From assembly GCA_023846275.1 (NCBI GenBank), contig CM043868.1:16587755-16651754 (forward strand): DNA of 64,000 nt, read 5' to 3'. The stretch is from Vanilla planifolia (taxonomy: Eukaryota > Streptophyta > Magnoliopsida > Asparagales > Orchidaceae). Under the pieces are notes generated by a model that ran no database searches, was not told the DNA's origin, and saw nothing but the letters and a program-made list of their open reading frames with translations. The stretch's first letter is position 1. Every line of letters starts with the position of its first letter. Of the stretch, positions 1-13,019 are shown one piece after another. The translations under genes and the position numbers were made by a program.

Positions 1-205
1 CCATACTAACTTAAGTACGTTATATCTTTAAAATGTGTCTTAATATCATAACATTTTATGTAAGTACTAAAATACTCTTAATAGCCAATATGGGATAATT
101 TATTCATACAATATTTCACCTAGAAGCCTACTAAGAGTCATTCTTTGTTTTAGTAACTCTCTTCTTAGGACATCACTTGATACTAACTCTTTGCCCTCTT
201 TGGTC
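1..205. repeat. TRIM-like repeat unit 1 (cut by window start)
   Basis: This stretch aligns by eye with four other segments of the window (near 285, 11,958, 53,118 and 53,320). Shared landmarks in order are a CCATACTAAC-type start, an 'aatactcttaatagccaat' block, a 'gataatttattcataca' block, 'cctagaagccta' and 'aggacatcac'. The family looks like short LTR or TRIM material. The left end is outside the window, so its full length is unknown. Confidence 0.5.
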
Positions 206-284
206 TTGGGTAAAATAAGCCTACTAACTTTTGCTTGGTTCATCTTTGAACCACACTAAGCCAATCACGTTTGGCTATAATATC

Positions 285-565
285 AAATGTGACGTTTTAA
301 TTTAGTTATGCTGAGATATTATCCCCTTAAGTCGTTGCATATCAACCTAAGTGATTTTACTCTCAAAAAATGCTTAAATATCTTAAGGCTATTATATCTC
401 ATATAAGCACAGGAATCATTTTTTTAGTAGTCAATAAGAGATAATTCAACTTTATAACTCTCTAACTAGAAGCCTAATAGGAGCTACTCTTTGCTTCAAT
501 AACTTCTCTCTTAAGATATTATCTAGCACTCACTTTTCATCATCTTTAGTCCTAAATGTTACAGT
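285..565. repeat. TRIM-like repeat unit 2
   Basis: Second copy of the family, directly after unit 1, giving a head-to-tail arrangement with a period of roughly 280 bp. It holds the full landmark order: 'caaatgtgacgttttaattt', 'gagatattatcccctt', 'caacctaagtg', 'agataattcaa', 'ctagaagcctaataggagct' and 'agatattatctagcact'. The junction 'atcaaatgtgacg' corresponds to the LTR-end/PBS junction seen better near 53,282-53,300. No coding content. Confidence 0.5.
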
Positions 566-2279
566 ACAATACATTGGCCTCAATATATGATATGCCCTTC
601 ATAAGGAATCATATGTAAGTCTAAACATACCATTTGTTACTTTCCTTTATGAGCTAAATATATTTATAATACATATTAACATATTATTTATTTTCTTCAG
701 AAATTAGGTTTGAGAGTTGTTCTTAAACCATATCCAGAATTGTGGTATGACGTAAAAAAGGCACACCCTCCATTTCTCTTAGGAAAAGGGTTAGTCTTAT
801 ATAAATTGCCTTGTGTACCATCTGTTGATTCTCAATATATAATATGTTGGGCTTAACATATGTTATATTTACTCTATGTATAATATATAAGGTGTTGATG
901 ATAATTATGACTTCATCCAATTTGACTTAATCTCAATCTAATTGAAAACCAAATCACAAGCATCGTAAAATAAGCAAGCTAAGGGAAGAGGAACACAACA
1001 AAAAAACCTTAGCAAATTCTTTTAAATAGAATCAATCTAAAACTTTCTCAAGCTCTTCTCCTCAAGGATCTCCTCATTGTAGTCATTCCAAAGTTATGTT
1101 CCATTAATTCTAGCACCCCAAAAGCCTTTTAAGGGTTATTGTTTTAACTTTCTCCATCTTCCTCCTTCATGATCTTTTTTAAGGATTTAACAAAAACTCA
1201 ACACCAAGGCTTAAGAAGGAAATTATGTAAATTCATTTTCATTAATAAGGGAGAAAATAAAGAAATAATTTCTTTTCTTCAAAAATTCCATAATTTCATT
1301 TAATCTTTTAAAAATTACAATTTTTATACCGACAAATTTGTCATGAGATGTTTTTCATAATGATAAGCTCGAAATATCATTTTGAGTAATTATGACATAG
1401 AGTACATTTTGAGACGTCAAATCCCTTTAATTTCTCAAACTAAGATTTTTATACAGCGCCAAAATAAATATCTCATACACAAATAATAATGTATTTCATA
1501 ATTAAGTACTTTGGTTATTACATATTTTATTTTCTCATTTTATCTTACTCTTTGTATATTAAACATTTCAAGTGTTCAAATATCAAATAATGTGATTATT
1601 AAGTATTTCATGAAAATCATCTCACATGTGATAATAAATCATCAAGATATAATGTGAAATAAAGTTTATAAATGTAGCACGTAGATTTCACACCAAGTAA
1701 ATGACCATTTGTTCAAATCATCTATCAATTTTTCATATCAATTAATATAGTAATAATTATTAAAATAATATGTATTAAACAATTGTAATACATATAATCC
1801 CACTTATCTTTTCTTTCAAAATGTCACTTTTTACTTATTTTTTCCTAAAGTCCATTCTATCAAATTATCTAAAGATGATTCAAATTGATGACTAATTATT
1901 TTGTCATTGTTCTTCAAATTTTTAATGATTATGAAGTGTATGAAAACATAAAAAGAGAAAATATATAGAAGAAAAAAAAAGGAGAGAATATTTATGTAAA
2001 ATTCCCACCTCTCTCATTCGGTAAATTCATCCAGTTATACAAAAAAAAAAAATCTATTTTACTCAGTTTTTGTCATATTTTCTGTTTAAGTTTTGTAAAT
2101 TTTAACACAAATAAATTATCAAAATTTTAGAAAAATATTAACGTATAAATCAAAATTTTGAAATATTGTTTTTCCATTTAAGATTTTCAAAAATTCTTAT
2201 TTCTTTCAGCAGAAATTTCCAAAATGCTACAAAATTAGGTGTCAAAAAGCTTGTGGTGATTAGCTCGGTAGAAGTTTCT
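566..2279. other. AT-rich intergenic DNA
   Basis: No protein similarity, RNA gene or clear repeat boundary was recognised on either strand. The 5' LTR and N-terminal gag of the adjacent chromovirus would be expected here, but I could not place them. Confidence 0.5.
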
Positions 2280-2299
2280 TAGCACCACCTTAGTTTAAG

Positions 2300-2615
2300 G
2301 TATTCAAGGGGTTAGTAAAAGTAATTTGAAGAGCAGAACAAGATCAATATAACCATGAAATGAAGAAAAGGAAGCAGAAAAGGGAAAAGCTTATCGTTTC
2401 AATAGAAAGGTGGACCTCCTTTGAAGAATACTGCATCAAGCAGCAGTGAGTCACATGGATCTAGTTCTAGATTTGGCTCAAGGCCAGTTGGTAACAAGAG
2501 CATATGGCTAGGGTTTTGCCTTACTTTAAGTAGTTGCGGTTCATAAATGGTAGCTCTTTCTTTTAAATTGCAAGGCTGTGCCTTTTCTCAGTAAAGAGAC
2601 TTCATAGTTACCAAA
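2300..2615 (+). pseudogene. Chromovirus gag C-terminal relic
   Basis: Reading + strand near 2,380 gives 'GKAYRFNRK', and after a one-base frame change at about 2,410 'GGPPLKNTASSSSESHGS' followed by 'SSRFGSRPVGNKS'. A Lys/Arg-rich stretch then a Ser/Gly/Pro-rich stretch just before the CCHC knuckle is typical of plant chromovirus gag. The knuckle itself (about 2,530-2,610) is degraded, with only parts of the Cys/His spacing left. The fragment is slightly richer in GC than its surroundings. Confidence 0.55.
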
Positions 2616-2748
2616 CTTGATAAAAAATTATTATTAGCATATTTTTTATTTGAGAGTTTTGCATTCATTTATAGACTTTAGATTAATGGAGATGAAATTA
2701 TAGAAGACAATTTGTTTTAAGTTAAGTATAGAAATTAGTAAGGAGAAT

Positions 2749-3147
2749 CTCGCTATCCAACTAATTGTTATTCCATTGGATGAATTTGAAGTAATTTTGG
2801 ATATTGATTAGATGACAAATTAATAAGTGACAATTGATTGATAGAGATAGAATTTCAAGTTTAGATTTAATGGAAAAGGGAATGTGACTCATTTTACTAA
2901 TGGAAGAAAAATTATAGTGATATTTACAATTTAGGTTCAAAAGTTAGTAAGGAAAAGATGTTAATACCCATTAGAAAATAAGGAATACTGATAAAAAAGA
3001 AGAAAATTAAACTATAAAATGTATCACTGATATATGAGTGTTCATATGTGTTTTTGAATAATCTATTAAGACTTTTTCTAGAATGAAAAAATGAATTTTG
3101 TTATTATCCTAAATCATGGAGTTGGAACCTATATTAAAAACTCTATA
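2749..3147 (+). pseudogene. Chromovirus protease to RT-linker relic
   Basis: From 2,749 one frame reads 'LIVIPLDEFEVILDID', then a stop where the family has Trp, then a stop-broken run ending 'FRFNGKGNVTHF'. This matches the conserved segment after the retropepsin active site in chromoviruses. The same element continues at 3,030 with 'YVFLNNLLRLFLE' and 'NEFCYYP', matching the EFxDVFPxxLPGLPPxRExEF linker before RT. The sequence then stops matching at about 3,148, where an LTR-like sequence begins with TG. The active-site DSGA motif is not recognisable. Confidence 0.65.
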
Positions 3148-3148
3148 T

Positions 3149-5115
3149 TGTTATATTTAACATCCCAAAATTTGATGTGAAAATAATATTAAAATAAAAT
3201 TTATGATGTGAATTAATTAAATTTATGGGTTTTAATAGTTTGCGAGGAGTATGCAATTTGGAAAAGAAAATAGCAATTTTTGCAATTTGTTTCAAAAAAA
3301 TGTGTTGTGAATCAAATATTTTATATTTTTAAAATGATTATGTTTTATAATAGTACTCATTGTGACAACATTATCCGCATTTGCTTTATTTCAATCAAAG
3401 TTTATTTAGAATTGTTATAAATTTTTTAAATATAGATTAATAAAAAAATATTTATTAATAATTATTATATATTATTCTAAAACCCTATGCTTTCTAAATT
3501 TCCTTCCTGTCCTTTCCCATGTTGATGCATATGAGTCACTAAACCCTTTTTTTTCCTTTTGTGCAAATAGTCATTGTTATAGATATTGTTAATTAATGAT
3601 AAATTTTATTCTTAATTGAGTTTTTCATGTTAGATGTGAGTTGGGTAGCTCCATAATTAAAAAATTATTAAAATTATGGGTGCCTCAAAATTTGTTGCAA
3701 GATAACAATAGTCAGATTTATTTTAAAAAGAATAGTTACCCAAATATTTATCTCCCCTATGCTCGATTTGGTCTTGAACAGTATGCTCAAGAAGCCAAGA
3801 AAAGAGAAGAGCTTGGGGAGAGAAAGAGAGGTGATTTGAGAAGGTTCACCTCTGTCTCTACAAGATAAAAGGGAAAAGTTGGTGAAGATCTTGGGAAAAA
3901 AGGAATTGTAATCTCATTATTGGCAAAACGTTTTCTAGATAGTATGTTTCCAATTAAATATTCCTTTCTTTGAGTCAAGTATTTGCTTTATGAAGTGCTC
4001 CTAATGTTAGATTTTGAATGTGGAATGATTGAGTTGAAATCTCCTCAACCCATAGTGTTTGTCATGCTAATTGCATAACATGATCATGCTAAGTGTATTA
4101 TATGATTTGCGTAACTAGGTAAGGTTACTTGGTTATTGGCAATGTATGATGAGAATAGCGATTAGGTCGATTAAAGACCCAAGCAATCATACAAAACTAA
4201 TTTAGTGATAGTATGATACAATTTGATGGTCGTATAAGTATGATCAATTTTAAGAAATGCACAACAATGATTACCCTCTTGATCATTTATTTAACCAACG
4301 ATAACTATCAATTGCATTGTATGATTTAGGAGATTGGATTATATGATCTGAAGTTCATAGCAATAGTTCTCAGCCAAAGAACTCCTTTGTAATTTTTATT
4401 TTCTATCACATGGTTGTCTTTTTTTCCTATTTCTTCTCCTCACTCCTTATATGTTTGATCATGAACTTGATTTTGATGATTGTTACTAGTCGTTGATTTG
4501 AGAGGAAAATCCTAAATCGTACTAGATCTACTAGGAAGAGAGGAGTAGTAGTAGTTTATGAATTTTGGAAAATTTTAAGACACCTTTTTAGGAGAGAGAA
4601 AGATGAGCAACCATGTATGTATATGTTTATATTTCTTCTATATTGAATTCTAGTTCATTTATAAAACTTGTAGAAACAAAGTCATATGAAATTTGAGAAA
4701 TGCATTAAAATCATAAAACTCGATTTAAGAAATGCTTAAAACCCATATTATATAGAAAAGATAAAAAAACTAAAAATATGATATAGAATATAAGATTCAT
4801 GAAAATATGAAATGTGTTATTATTTAGGATCATAAAGAAAAATCTATGTACAAGTTTAAAAAGCTTTAAGTAGACCGGTGGATAAATAAAATAACAATGA
4901 TGTATGTTTGTTTATATTATTTTTTGTGCATATTATATTGATAAAATATGATAATTTATGATAACAACATACGAATTGACATGAGATTTATTTTAAAAGT
5001 TATTTTACATTATTTTGAATCTAAAATTTGCATGATTTATTAATTAAGTTGTTCTTGAAATAGAAGCATATACATAAGAAAAATAAGCATTGTGTGAATT
5101 GAAGGTAAAGAATAT
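3149..5115 (+). repeat. LTR-like insert inside the chromovirus
   Basis: The segment begins TGTTATATTTAACATCCC, a TG start followed by the AACATCCC block common at plant LTR starts. A related start, TATAACATCC, occurs at 46,991. It contains the 'catatgat/tatgatca' palindrome-rich block (about 4,050-4,380) shared with several other blocks in the window, and a pyrimidine-rich region near 4,420-4,460. It has no coding sequence. The right edge is placed by the resumption of integrase-linker homology near 5,120. It is either a solo LTR or a recombinant of two insertions. Confidence 0.45.
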
Positions 5116-5119
5116 GTAA

Positions 5120-5945
5120 TTTATAAAAAGAAGATTCAATAAATTAAAGAACTATGATAATATTTTATCCTTAATGTGAATGGTGTCTTGAGATTTTAGA
5201 GAATGTTGTGTATCCCTAGCCATTAGGTGCTTTGATGGTTGCTATTATTTAAGGCACATAACTCCAAATGTTCGACCTACTCATGCAGTAATAAAATATA
5301 AAAGAAGCTAGAACAAAATTATTGGTTGAGTATAATGAAAAGAAATGTGATATAATGGGTGCTAAAATATCTTGCTTATTAATAAGTCAAGGGTGAACAG
5401 TAAAAACCTAAATGTTCGCTACAATTCTTACTTATTCCTAAGTGGAAATGGGAAGCTAAGGCTATGCACTTTATTATTAGATTAGCTAGGACTCTTGTTA
5501 GATGCGAATTTGCATGAGTAGTTGTAGATAAGTTAACTAACTCCACACACTTCTTGGCTATTAGGACCACTTATTTTGTAAAAAAAATTAGTTCAATTAT
5601 ATATGTAGTAAATTGTGAGATTATATGGTATTTCAAAAGTGATAATCTCTAATATGAATCCTAAATTTATCTCCCAAATTTGACAAAAGGTGCAAGTAGC
5701 TTTTGGGAGTCAATTATGAATAAATACAACTTTCCACCCTTAAACTAATGGATATACTAAAAGAAAAATCAAAATACTTAAGGATTTGATGTGATTTTGT
5801 ATATTAAAGATGATCGAAAATATTACCTACCTTTAATTGTGTTTGTATATAATAATAATTTTTATGCTAATATTGATATGGCTTATTATGAAGTTTTGCA
5901 TGAAAGAAAGTATTTATTTCTATTATTGTAAGCTAGAATAATGTC
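5120..5945 (+). pseudogene. Chromovirus integrase relic
   Basis: From about 5,191 to 5,590 one frame can be followed through at least ten stops. It carries the zinc-binding N-terminal region ('KAHNSKCSTYS', 'LEQNYW', 'MKRNVI'), then 'PKWKWEAKAMHFIIRLART', then 'VVVDKLTNSTHFLAIRTTY'. The last is the integrase core around the first catalytic Asp. A later piece (about 5,808-5,940) reads 'YYLPLIVFVYNNNFYANI' and 'YYEVLHERKYLF', the conserved YLPLVEFAYNNSxH and APYExLYGRK region. Typical changes are Trp TGG to TGA and Gln CAA to TAA. It cannot encode a functional protein. Confidence 0.8.
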
Positions 5946-6479
5946 TCTAAAAGCAAGTGGTTTGTTATTGAAATAATATATCTGCAAAAGTGAGAGAATT
6001 ATCCAACATAACATGATTTTGAGAGTGTTGTTAAGAATAAGATGTTGCAATCAATATTAGTAAATATCTCCCATTCAGTATTTTCATGCGACATTTGCTT
6101 CTGTCGTAATCTCAACTCCTCTTAGATTCCATCCAAACACTTGGTAACATTGTTTTCTTTATTTCCTTCACTCTTATACATTTTGCTGAAATTAATCACT
6201 TTGGTTTTTTCTTAAAAAATTTTCCAAAGCTTGGCTTCACTTGAGTTTATACTCAACAAACATTTCTTTGCATTCCTGGCAATTTTACTTCCTCTCAGTA
6301 GTTGTGTTACTTTGGTTTTGTATCCCTTCACCTTATTTCTATTTAATTTTCGATGGTTTCCTATCAATTTGTATCTCCCAATAATGATTTACTCTATTGT
6401 TCCTCAGTTTCTAAATATCATATATGTACAATCACATCTTCATATTATATGGTCCTCATCTTTGTCTTAATCTATAGTA

Positions 6480-7353
6480 TATTCTTCTTATTATACTAAT
6501 ACAGTCTCATTATTATACTTGTACGATATGTTTTAATGTATATAATTTTTATGTCATAATCTAATGATTCTATGTGTAACATTATTCTTTGCCTGATTAT
6601 GCTTATACAATTATGTGCATTGTACTGTATGATGCATTCATCAATTACTTGACCTACCAGACTAAAGGTTTTCTTATCTTTTGATTATAATTGTATGATA
6701 CCCTATTAGTACTTGTATGGTATACATTTTTATGCATGTACTTCTCTCGTCTTAACTAACAATTCCATGTACGATGCTCTTTTTCTTCTTCTAATTGTAC
6801 TAATACAATTGTACATATCATATTGTGTGATGTGTTCATCTACGATCCATTAAGGCTATGTTTCATTTTTCATAAAAATGTCCTTGCACATTAGTCTAGT
6901 TGTCTTATACGATATTTACCCAACTTTCATATTTGTTCTTGTTACCTCTCATCTCATTCTCTTACTTGATCAAACTATACAATTATATAATATCAGATTA
7001 TATGATCAAAATCTATTGTATTCGTCTACTACACTTTCTCTCACTTAATGTATTATAATGTCATCTATTTAATGCTTTTAACTAATCTTTCCTTCTTTGT
7101 ACTCTACTAAACACATTTTATGATTTGCTCAAACGATATTATGCACTCTATTTTCATAAGCTTAGAATTTTCTCAACCAATTCATAACTCCTAAAATTTC
7201 ACAATTTATAATTATGAGTTTTTTTTATCACTTTTACGACTCTTTCCTCTTTTCAATAACCAATAATTTCTTAATATCACATATTTTCTTTATTTATATT
7301 ATTTAATAATTAAATTTTCTTAAAATATTTACATTTATTTTTGCGATGTTGCA
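6480..7353 (-). repeat. LTR-like block, minus strand
   Basis: The + strand is dense in 'tcatactaatacaa', 'tgtatgat' and 'gtacgatatg' words, the same palindrome-rich composition as 4,050-4,380 and 47,100-47,680 read in reverse. The right edge reads, on the minus strand, TGCAACATCGCAAAAAT, close to the TG...AACATCCC start of the insert at 3,149. That supports an LTR whose 5' end is at 7,353. The left edge is unclear. No protein is encoded. Confidence 0.4.
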
Positions 7354-10300
7354 TTCATCGTCAATTTGATTCCAAGCATTATTTCAATTTATTCCTTATC
7401 ATCTTATGGCAAGTATTTATTGTCAAAACTTCTAAATTGAAAACAAAATCTCACAATTTATCAAAATTGTAGCTTAACTTTTAAATTTCCAAAAACAATT
7501 CTTAATTAATTTTTTTATGAATGCAAAATAGAAATATGTGGCAAAATGTTTATGCAATGGCTATAGAATTGTTTTAAAAGCTTAAATTGTTACTCCTCAC
7601 GTTTGCAGCAGCTAGAATCTTTTTTCCAATTCTTTTGTTAAAATGCCAGCAACTCTCCTTAAATAATCAAATTTATTAATTTACTATTTTATATTCATTT
7701 ATACTTTAGTTATTATTTTAATCTGATAAAAATAATTCATCTAATCAAAGAGAGGTATGACTCTTGACATGTGAGATGAATCTTAATTATTGGAATACAT
7801 ATTTCATTAATATCAAATCATTAAAATTTGATATTATTTAAAATTCAAATTTAAAGAAAATAATATTAATATTTGAGCATTTTTAATATATTTAGAACGA
7901 AAAATTAAATAAAAATATAAAACAAAACAAAAAAAATTATGAAATTTATATGGCAATATCATAGAATAGTCTATTTAAAAAATAACCGGCACATTTGTGA
8001 GAACTGTTTGGATAAGAAATTAAAAAATAGTTAAAAGAATAAATTTTTAATTAAATCTTTTAAATACAAATTTTATTTCTTCCTAAGCCAATAGGCAACT
8101 GTGGCTACGGCAAGGAAAAGGCACATAATTAATTTATTTCCTAAAGATCAAACAACAAAATGTGTTTTGGACGGATATGCATGGCTCCTAGCGCATGAAA
8201 TGATGTGATTATAATATTCTAAATAAAAATAAAATAGGATTTTCTTCTTCTTTTTTTGAATTATTGGGAATTCATGAATTTGTTTAATTTTTAAAAGATT
8301 TATTTAATTTTCTTCACAAAATCATGCAATATGAAAAAGATGTGATATCTCAAATGAAAAAAATAAATTATAAACTTAATGTATAAATTATTTAAATTTC
8401 AATAACATTAATTGGGATAAAAATATGAATTTCTAAGTGATGAAATGAAAGATTAAATATTTTAAAATTTAAATAATTAATTTATTTATGTTGCTAGAGA
8501 TGTTTAAAAAATTAATAAAAATAATAATTAAAAAAAGAAAAATAAAATTTGATCATTACATAAGTTTAAAAAATGATCATAATAAAATTCCTCATGCCAA
8601 AATAATATAATTAAAAAACTGTAATGATTTTGAAGAAAATAATAAAATAAATATTATAAGTATTTTTTGTTTGAAAATCTATGGAAAATATTAACCAACG
8701 TAAAAAATTGTGAACATTTGGTCACAAGTAGAACTAGGAGTCATATGCAAGTGGCCAACAAATTTTTGGAAATTAATTTGGTTGAAAAATTTTAAAATTT
8801 TTATAAAATACCTAAGTTTTAAAGTAATTTAAGATTTTATTAAAATTTAACAAAATACTTTTAAAGAAAATAATAAAATAAATAATATAACTATATTTTA
8901 AATTTAACAAATGATTAAAAATACTAATTGATATTAGAAAATATGAAAATTAGTTGATAGGTAGAACTCATCATTAAAAATCATATAAAAATAGTTAACA
9001 AATTTTGAAAATCAATTTGATAAAAAAATTAAAAAATTTATAAAAGACCTAAGTTTTAAATTAATATTAGATTTTATTAATGTTTAAGAAAATTCTTTAC
9101 CATAATTGAATGACGAATTACCTGATTGGTGCAGTGATTACAATCGATAAGAAACAATGGTATTCTAGAGGAGGAGATATGAGAAGGCATCCCATGAGAG
9201 TCCATTGAATGCAAATAACTATTTGGTGAAATAAAAAAGAGCCAGAGAAGTGTAAAGGGTGCATATGAAGATTGGGGAAATTTTGTAGGCAAGCGAGATT
9301 AAAGAGAAAGAAGAGAGAGGTAGAGAGGAGAAGACATGATTTAACTAATGAATTAGGTGAATTCTTAATCACAAATCTAGAAGGAAGGAATTATAATTCA
9401 TAAAAATGGGAGCTAATTCATGAATTAGACCAATCAAAATGTAAAACCAATATAATTGAAATTTGAGGTAGATAGGCTTTTTAACATATATACATTTGTG
9501 ATGTACTATTGCTTGAAGTGTAGTGACCTCATAAGCAGTTAGAATTTAATTAAAAATTCTGAAGATGATTATGATGCTTGCTTGTATTGCCATTGAATTT
9601 TTATCTTTTAATTTTAGAATGATACTAAAATGCCAATTGATTTTCTTAAGTTCTATTATATATGAACATATTACAATATCATGTTAATAGTTAATATAAT
9701 TAAAAGAGAAATTTTATTAAAGATTAATAGTTTATTATGTGAAATTAGAAAAGAAAAGAAAAAAGGGTAAGAATAAGTGTTAATTGAAAAGAGCAAAATA
9801 TGGGTAAAAAATATATAAATGATGATTTTTTGATATGAACATCCCATTTTGAAATAACATGTTTTAAAAGTGAAACCATAATTCAAAATTAAATGTTCCA
9901 AAATTGAGTTATAAAGGTAATTATTAGGGTTTATCATATTTTAAAATAATATATTTCGAACATAGTTCCCAAAATGATTTAAGAATTAGAAATAGTATAT
10001 TTTTGAACCAACTAAAAGAGAATCATAATAATAAAAGGTAAAAGAGGAGTATAAGAAAATTTACATTATTTTTTAAACAAAATACTAAGTGATTTTAAAA
10101 ATATTATTTTATTTATGAGCTCTTTATATGTTAATTGTTATGCTATATTATGTGATCATAACTCAGTATGTAATATTACCTAAATTTTTTTACTTTGTAT
10201 ATATGTTACATTATTTTGTTAATGAGCTAATGGCTATTGGTTTAACTTGTTTTATGCTTTAATCCCTATTTCATATAATATGATATATGCATTAGTTATA

Positions 10301-10921
10301 CTTTTTATTTCACATTGTATGGTATGATTTCTAATATCATATTGTAGAATTCATGTATGATGCAATAAATCATGTAACTGATCTTTATTAAACTATCAAA
10401 ATTTGTGTCTTACAAGGCAATCTAAACTTCATACCAGCTTAATTTTTAATTCAATGCACAGTACCATACTTTGATTGTACTAGTCTATTTAGCATTCCAT
10501 ACTTGTATGATATTGAATATATTTGTATAAAATGATCATACCATCATACTAATATGATATAATGATAGCACCAATATAAATTTTAGTCAACTTCCTTTTC
10601 ACACCTAGCTAAAATGCTGCAAAGTGTCTACTATCATGGTCATACTAATGATTCAATCGACTACATTTTACAATCATTTTTGTTGAAAGCTGTAAAAGCC
10701 TCCAACATTTTTAAATTCTTTGCTCATGCTCATTTGTAGCTTAACCAGGCATTTAAACCAATTTATACATATTTTGTAGAAAAAGCATGAATAGGATGCT
10801 TACGTTTCTATGCTACTTTTATAAGGTAAAGCTAAAACCCCTTTCTTTCTTATGACTTCCGCCTTTTTCCAATCTTTATCTTTTACAAGGATGGCGCCAC
10901 TTCCTTTCCTTATTCCTCTCA

Positions 10922-10928
<7 letters not shown>
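7354..10928. other. AT-rich intergenic DNA
   Basis: No gene or domain was recognised on either strand. Part of it (about 10,130-10,600) has the 'catactaatatgat' palindromic word composition shared with the LTR-like blocks at 6,480 and 29,690 and is probably another degenerate copy. Small open frames around 9,077-9,937 have AT-driven codon content and no recognisable motif. Confidence 0.45.

Positions 10929-10964
<36 letters not shown>
10929..10964. repeat. (CT)18 microsatellite
   Basis: An uninterrupted CT dinucleotide run of 18 units inside a longer pyrimidine-rich tract (about 10,895-10,985). No gene lies close by. Confidence 0.95.
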
Positions 10965-10968
<4 letters not shown>

Positions 10969-10985
10969 GCCCTCCCTCTCTCCCA

Positions 10986-11957
10986 ATGCTTTCCCTAAAT
11001 GCAATAAGAGAGTTTCTAGTAAGCAAGATGTTTTTTCTCTTATTTAATAAAAGTATTAAATTTAACCTTTTATTAATATTTTCTTGATAAATTCATGAAA
11101 AAATTTTGATTTTTCTCTGCAAATTGCAAAGTACAAATCGACAGATTCATCATGACGAGACTTTCATAATGACATTCAAATATAAAATTTGTCCACTATA
11201 TTTTCACATGTTTTTTTGAAGTAATTGTAATTTGATGTACTTTTGAATTTCTACTTTTTAGTACTTACATTTGGTATATAAAATATGCTTTAAGAGAAGG
11301 TAAAAATTTATTTAGATGGGATCACAATCTCTCCATCTTACCAAAATTTTATCTCAAAATTTAGAACAATTCGAGGTATTACTACAACATATATTCATTT
11401 ACTTCTCAAGTCGCTCCCCTCTCTAGTTGATTCTTCTAAAGCACTTTCACCATGGGAGTTATTTTATTTCATAATTCCTTTTTCTTTCTACTAGGTTTCT
11501 AACTAGCTACTCTTAATAAGACATATTGGGCTAAGTTTTAATCTTATTTGGATCTTATTAAATAACATGAGATGAATTAAGTACATATCTTCTCAATAAG
11601 AATATATGTCAAATATTATACACACCCAACATTTGAGATGATTAGGCTGCTTGGTAAATAGTTGGTCCAATTCTTTTCAATATTAAAAAAGGCCAAAATA
11701 TTTGGGATTTAGTTTACTTATTGTGCCAAATTTGATAACATCTTTTTAGTGGGCTTATTTTAAGGAACACGTGCTCCCCTTTATGGAATTTATCATCTTA
11801 TATTTTTTATCAAAATGCTTTTGTTGGTTTTAGGTAGTTTAAATCTTATTCCTAATCATTTTAACTTCTTTAGTGTCTTCGTCAACAAATTCAATTCTAA
11901 TTAATTGCCTTTAAACTAACAAAGTGATGTAATATGGAAAGCATTAATGATTATTTA
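10986..11957. other. AT-rich intergenic DNA
   Basis: Nothing recognisable on either strand. There is no protein similarity, LTR boundary or RNA gene. Confidence 0.4.
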
Positions 11958-12200
11958 TGTGATTTTTTACTCTCTTTATGTTAAGATTTTGTCCCATTGG
12001 GTCATCCCATACTAACCAAAGTGAGTATTTTTCTCAAAAAGTATATCAACATACCATAGCATCTTATATAAATACAAGAATCACTCTTTCAATAATTAAT
12101 ATAAGATAATTCATTCATAGTCTACCTAGAAGCCTAATAAAAGCTATTATTTGATTCAGTGATTTCACTCTTATGACATCATATAATGCTTACTCTCTAT
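11958..12200. repeat. TRIM-like repeat unit 3
   Basis: It contains 'gggtcatcccatactaacc', 'atcttatataaatacaagaa', 'tcactctttcaataatta', 'ataagataattcattcat', 'ctacctagaagcctaataaa' and 'atgacatcatataatgctta' in the same order as the copies at 1, 285 and 53 kb. It is the best preserved copy of the central block. No coding capacity. Confidence 0.55.
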
Positions 12201-13019
12201 ATTCCTTAATCACACAAGATTACTTAATCAACCATAATGCTTTCTTGCATAATATTTTATTGGGTATCCATAGTAATTTTCATATAATTTATCATGAGTG
12301 GATTTTGATAATATTTTTATAGTTAATTGACTAATCATAATATGCAAAAATCCTTGCATCCTACCACCAATAATTGGTAAGTCAAATACAATTCATACAC
12401 AATACTTTCATATACATCTTTATTAAAAGCATATACAACATTTTATTGGATATCCTTCATAGCTATCATACAACTAACTGATCGTGAGTGTAACATAACA
12501 TACCTATCTTGTTGACAACATTTTTAGAACTAAACCAATCATAATATGCAAAAAACTTTGTATCCTATCATTAATTGTTGGCAAGTCAAATTAATGCATA
12601 CACATTCTCATATATATTCTGTCTCATATGAATCTTTTAGTTTCTCCATTTAAGTCATTAATTACTTTATATAGGTAACAACTACTTGTTTTGTTTCCTT
12701 TCATGTTTAGGTGGATCCTTTTCTTTTCCACATGTCTTGGAGGGGGCCCAAACTTATGGACAAAGTCCATATTATGACTTAGGGTCTTATGTCATGGTTT
12801 ATTTAGTTTAGTCCTATATCTTATAATTACATTTCATGATTTTCATGAAGCTCCACAAATAAAGCAACTTGTTATTTTAGTATGATACTTAGATATTTTT
12901 GCTTGTTATTCTCTTTTCTTGTGTGAGAATATTTTTTACTTGATTAAAATCTAGTCATAGTTGATGAACTGTATCTATTCTTTAGAGGAGGGATGCTTGG
13001 CCTAAAGGAGTAATTTATA

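Larger units (their letters stand above)
2280..5990 (+). mobile_element. Decayed Ty3/gypsy chromovirus with LTR-like insert
   Basis: Domains appear in chromovirus order on the + strand. Near 2,300-2,615 is the end of gag: a basic stretch, then a Ser-rich stretch with 'SSSSESHGSSSRFGSRP' before a degraded zinc knuckle. At 2,749-2,900 is the segment after the protease with 'PLDEFEVILDID', where the family has LPxDEFDVILGMDW. At 3,030-3,130 is the protease-RT linker. Integrase follows at 5,120-5,945. The RT and RNase H sequences expected between are absent, and 3,149 to about 5,115 is LTR-like instead. Every part carries stops and frameshifts, so it is a dead relic. No intact LTR pair was found. 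Confidence 0.72.

Noticed and set aside
3641..3868. 75-residue frame ending in a charged 'EAKKREELGERKRGDL' stretch
   Set aside because: It lies within LTR-like sequence and matches no family I know; a purine-rich tract explains the charge.
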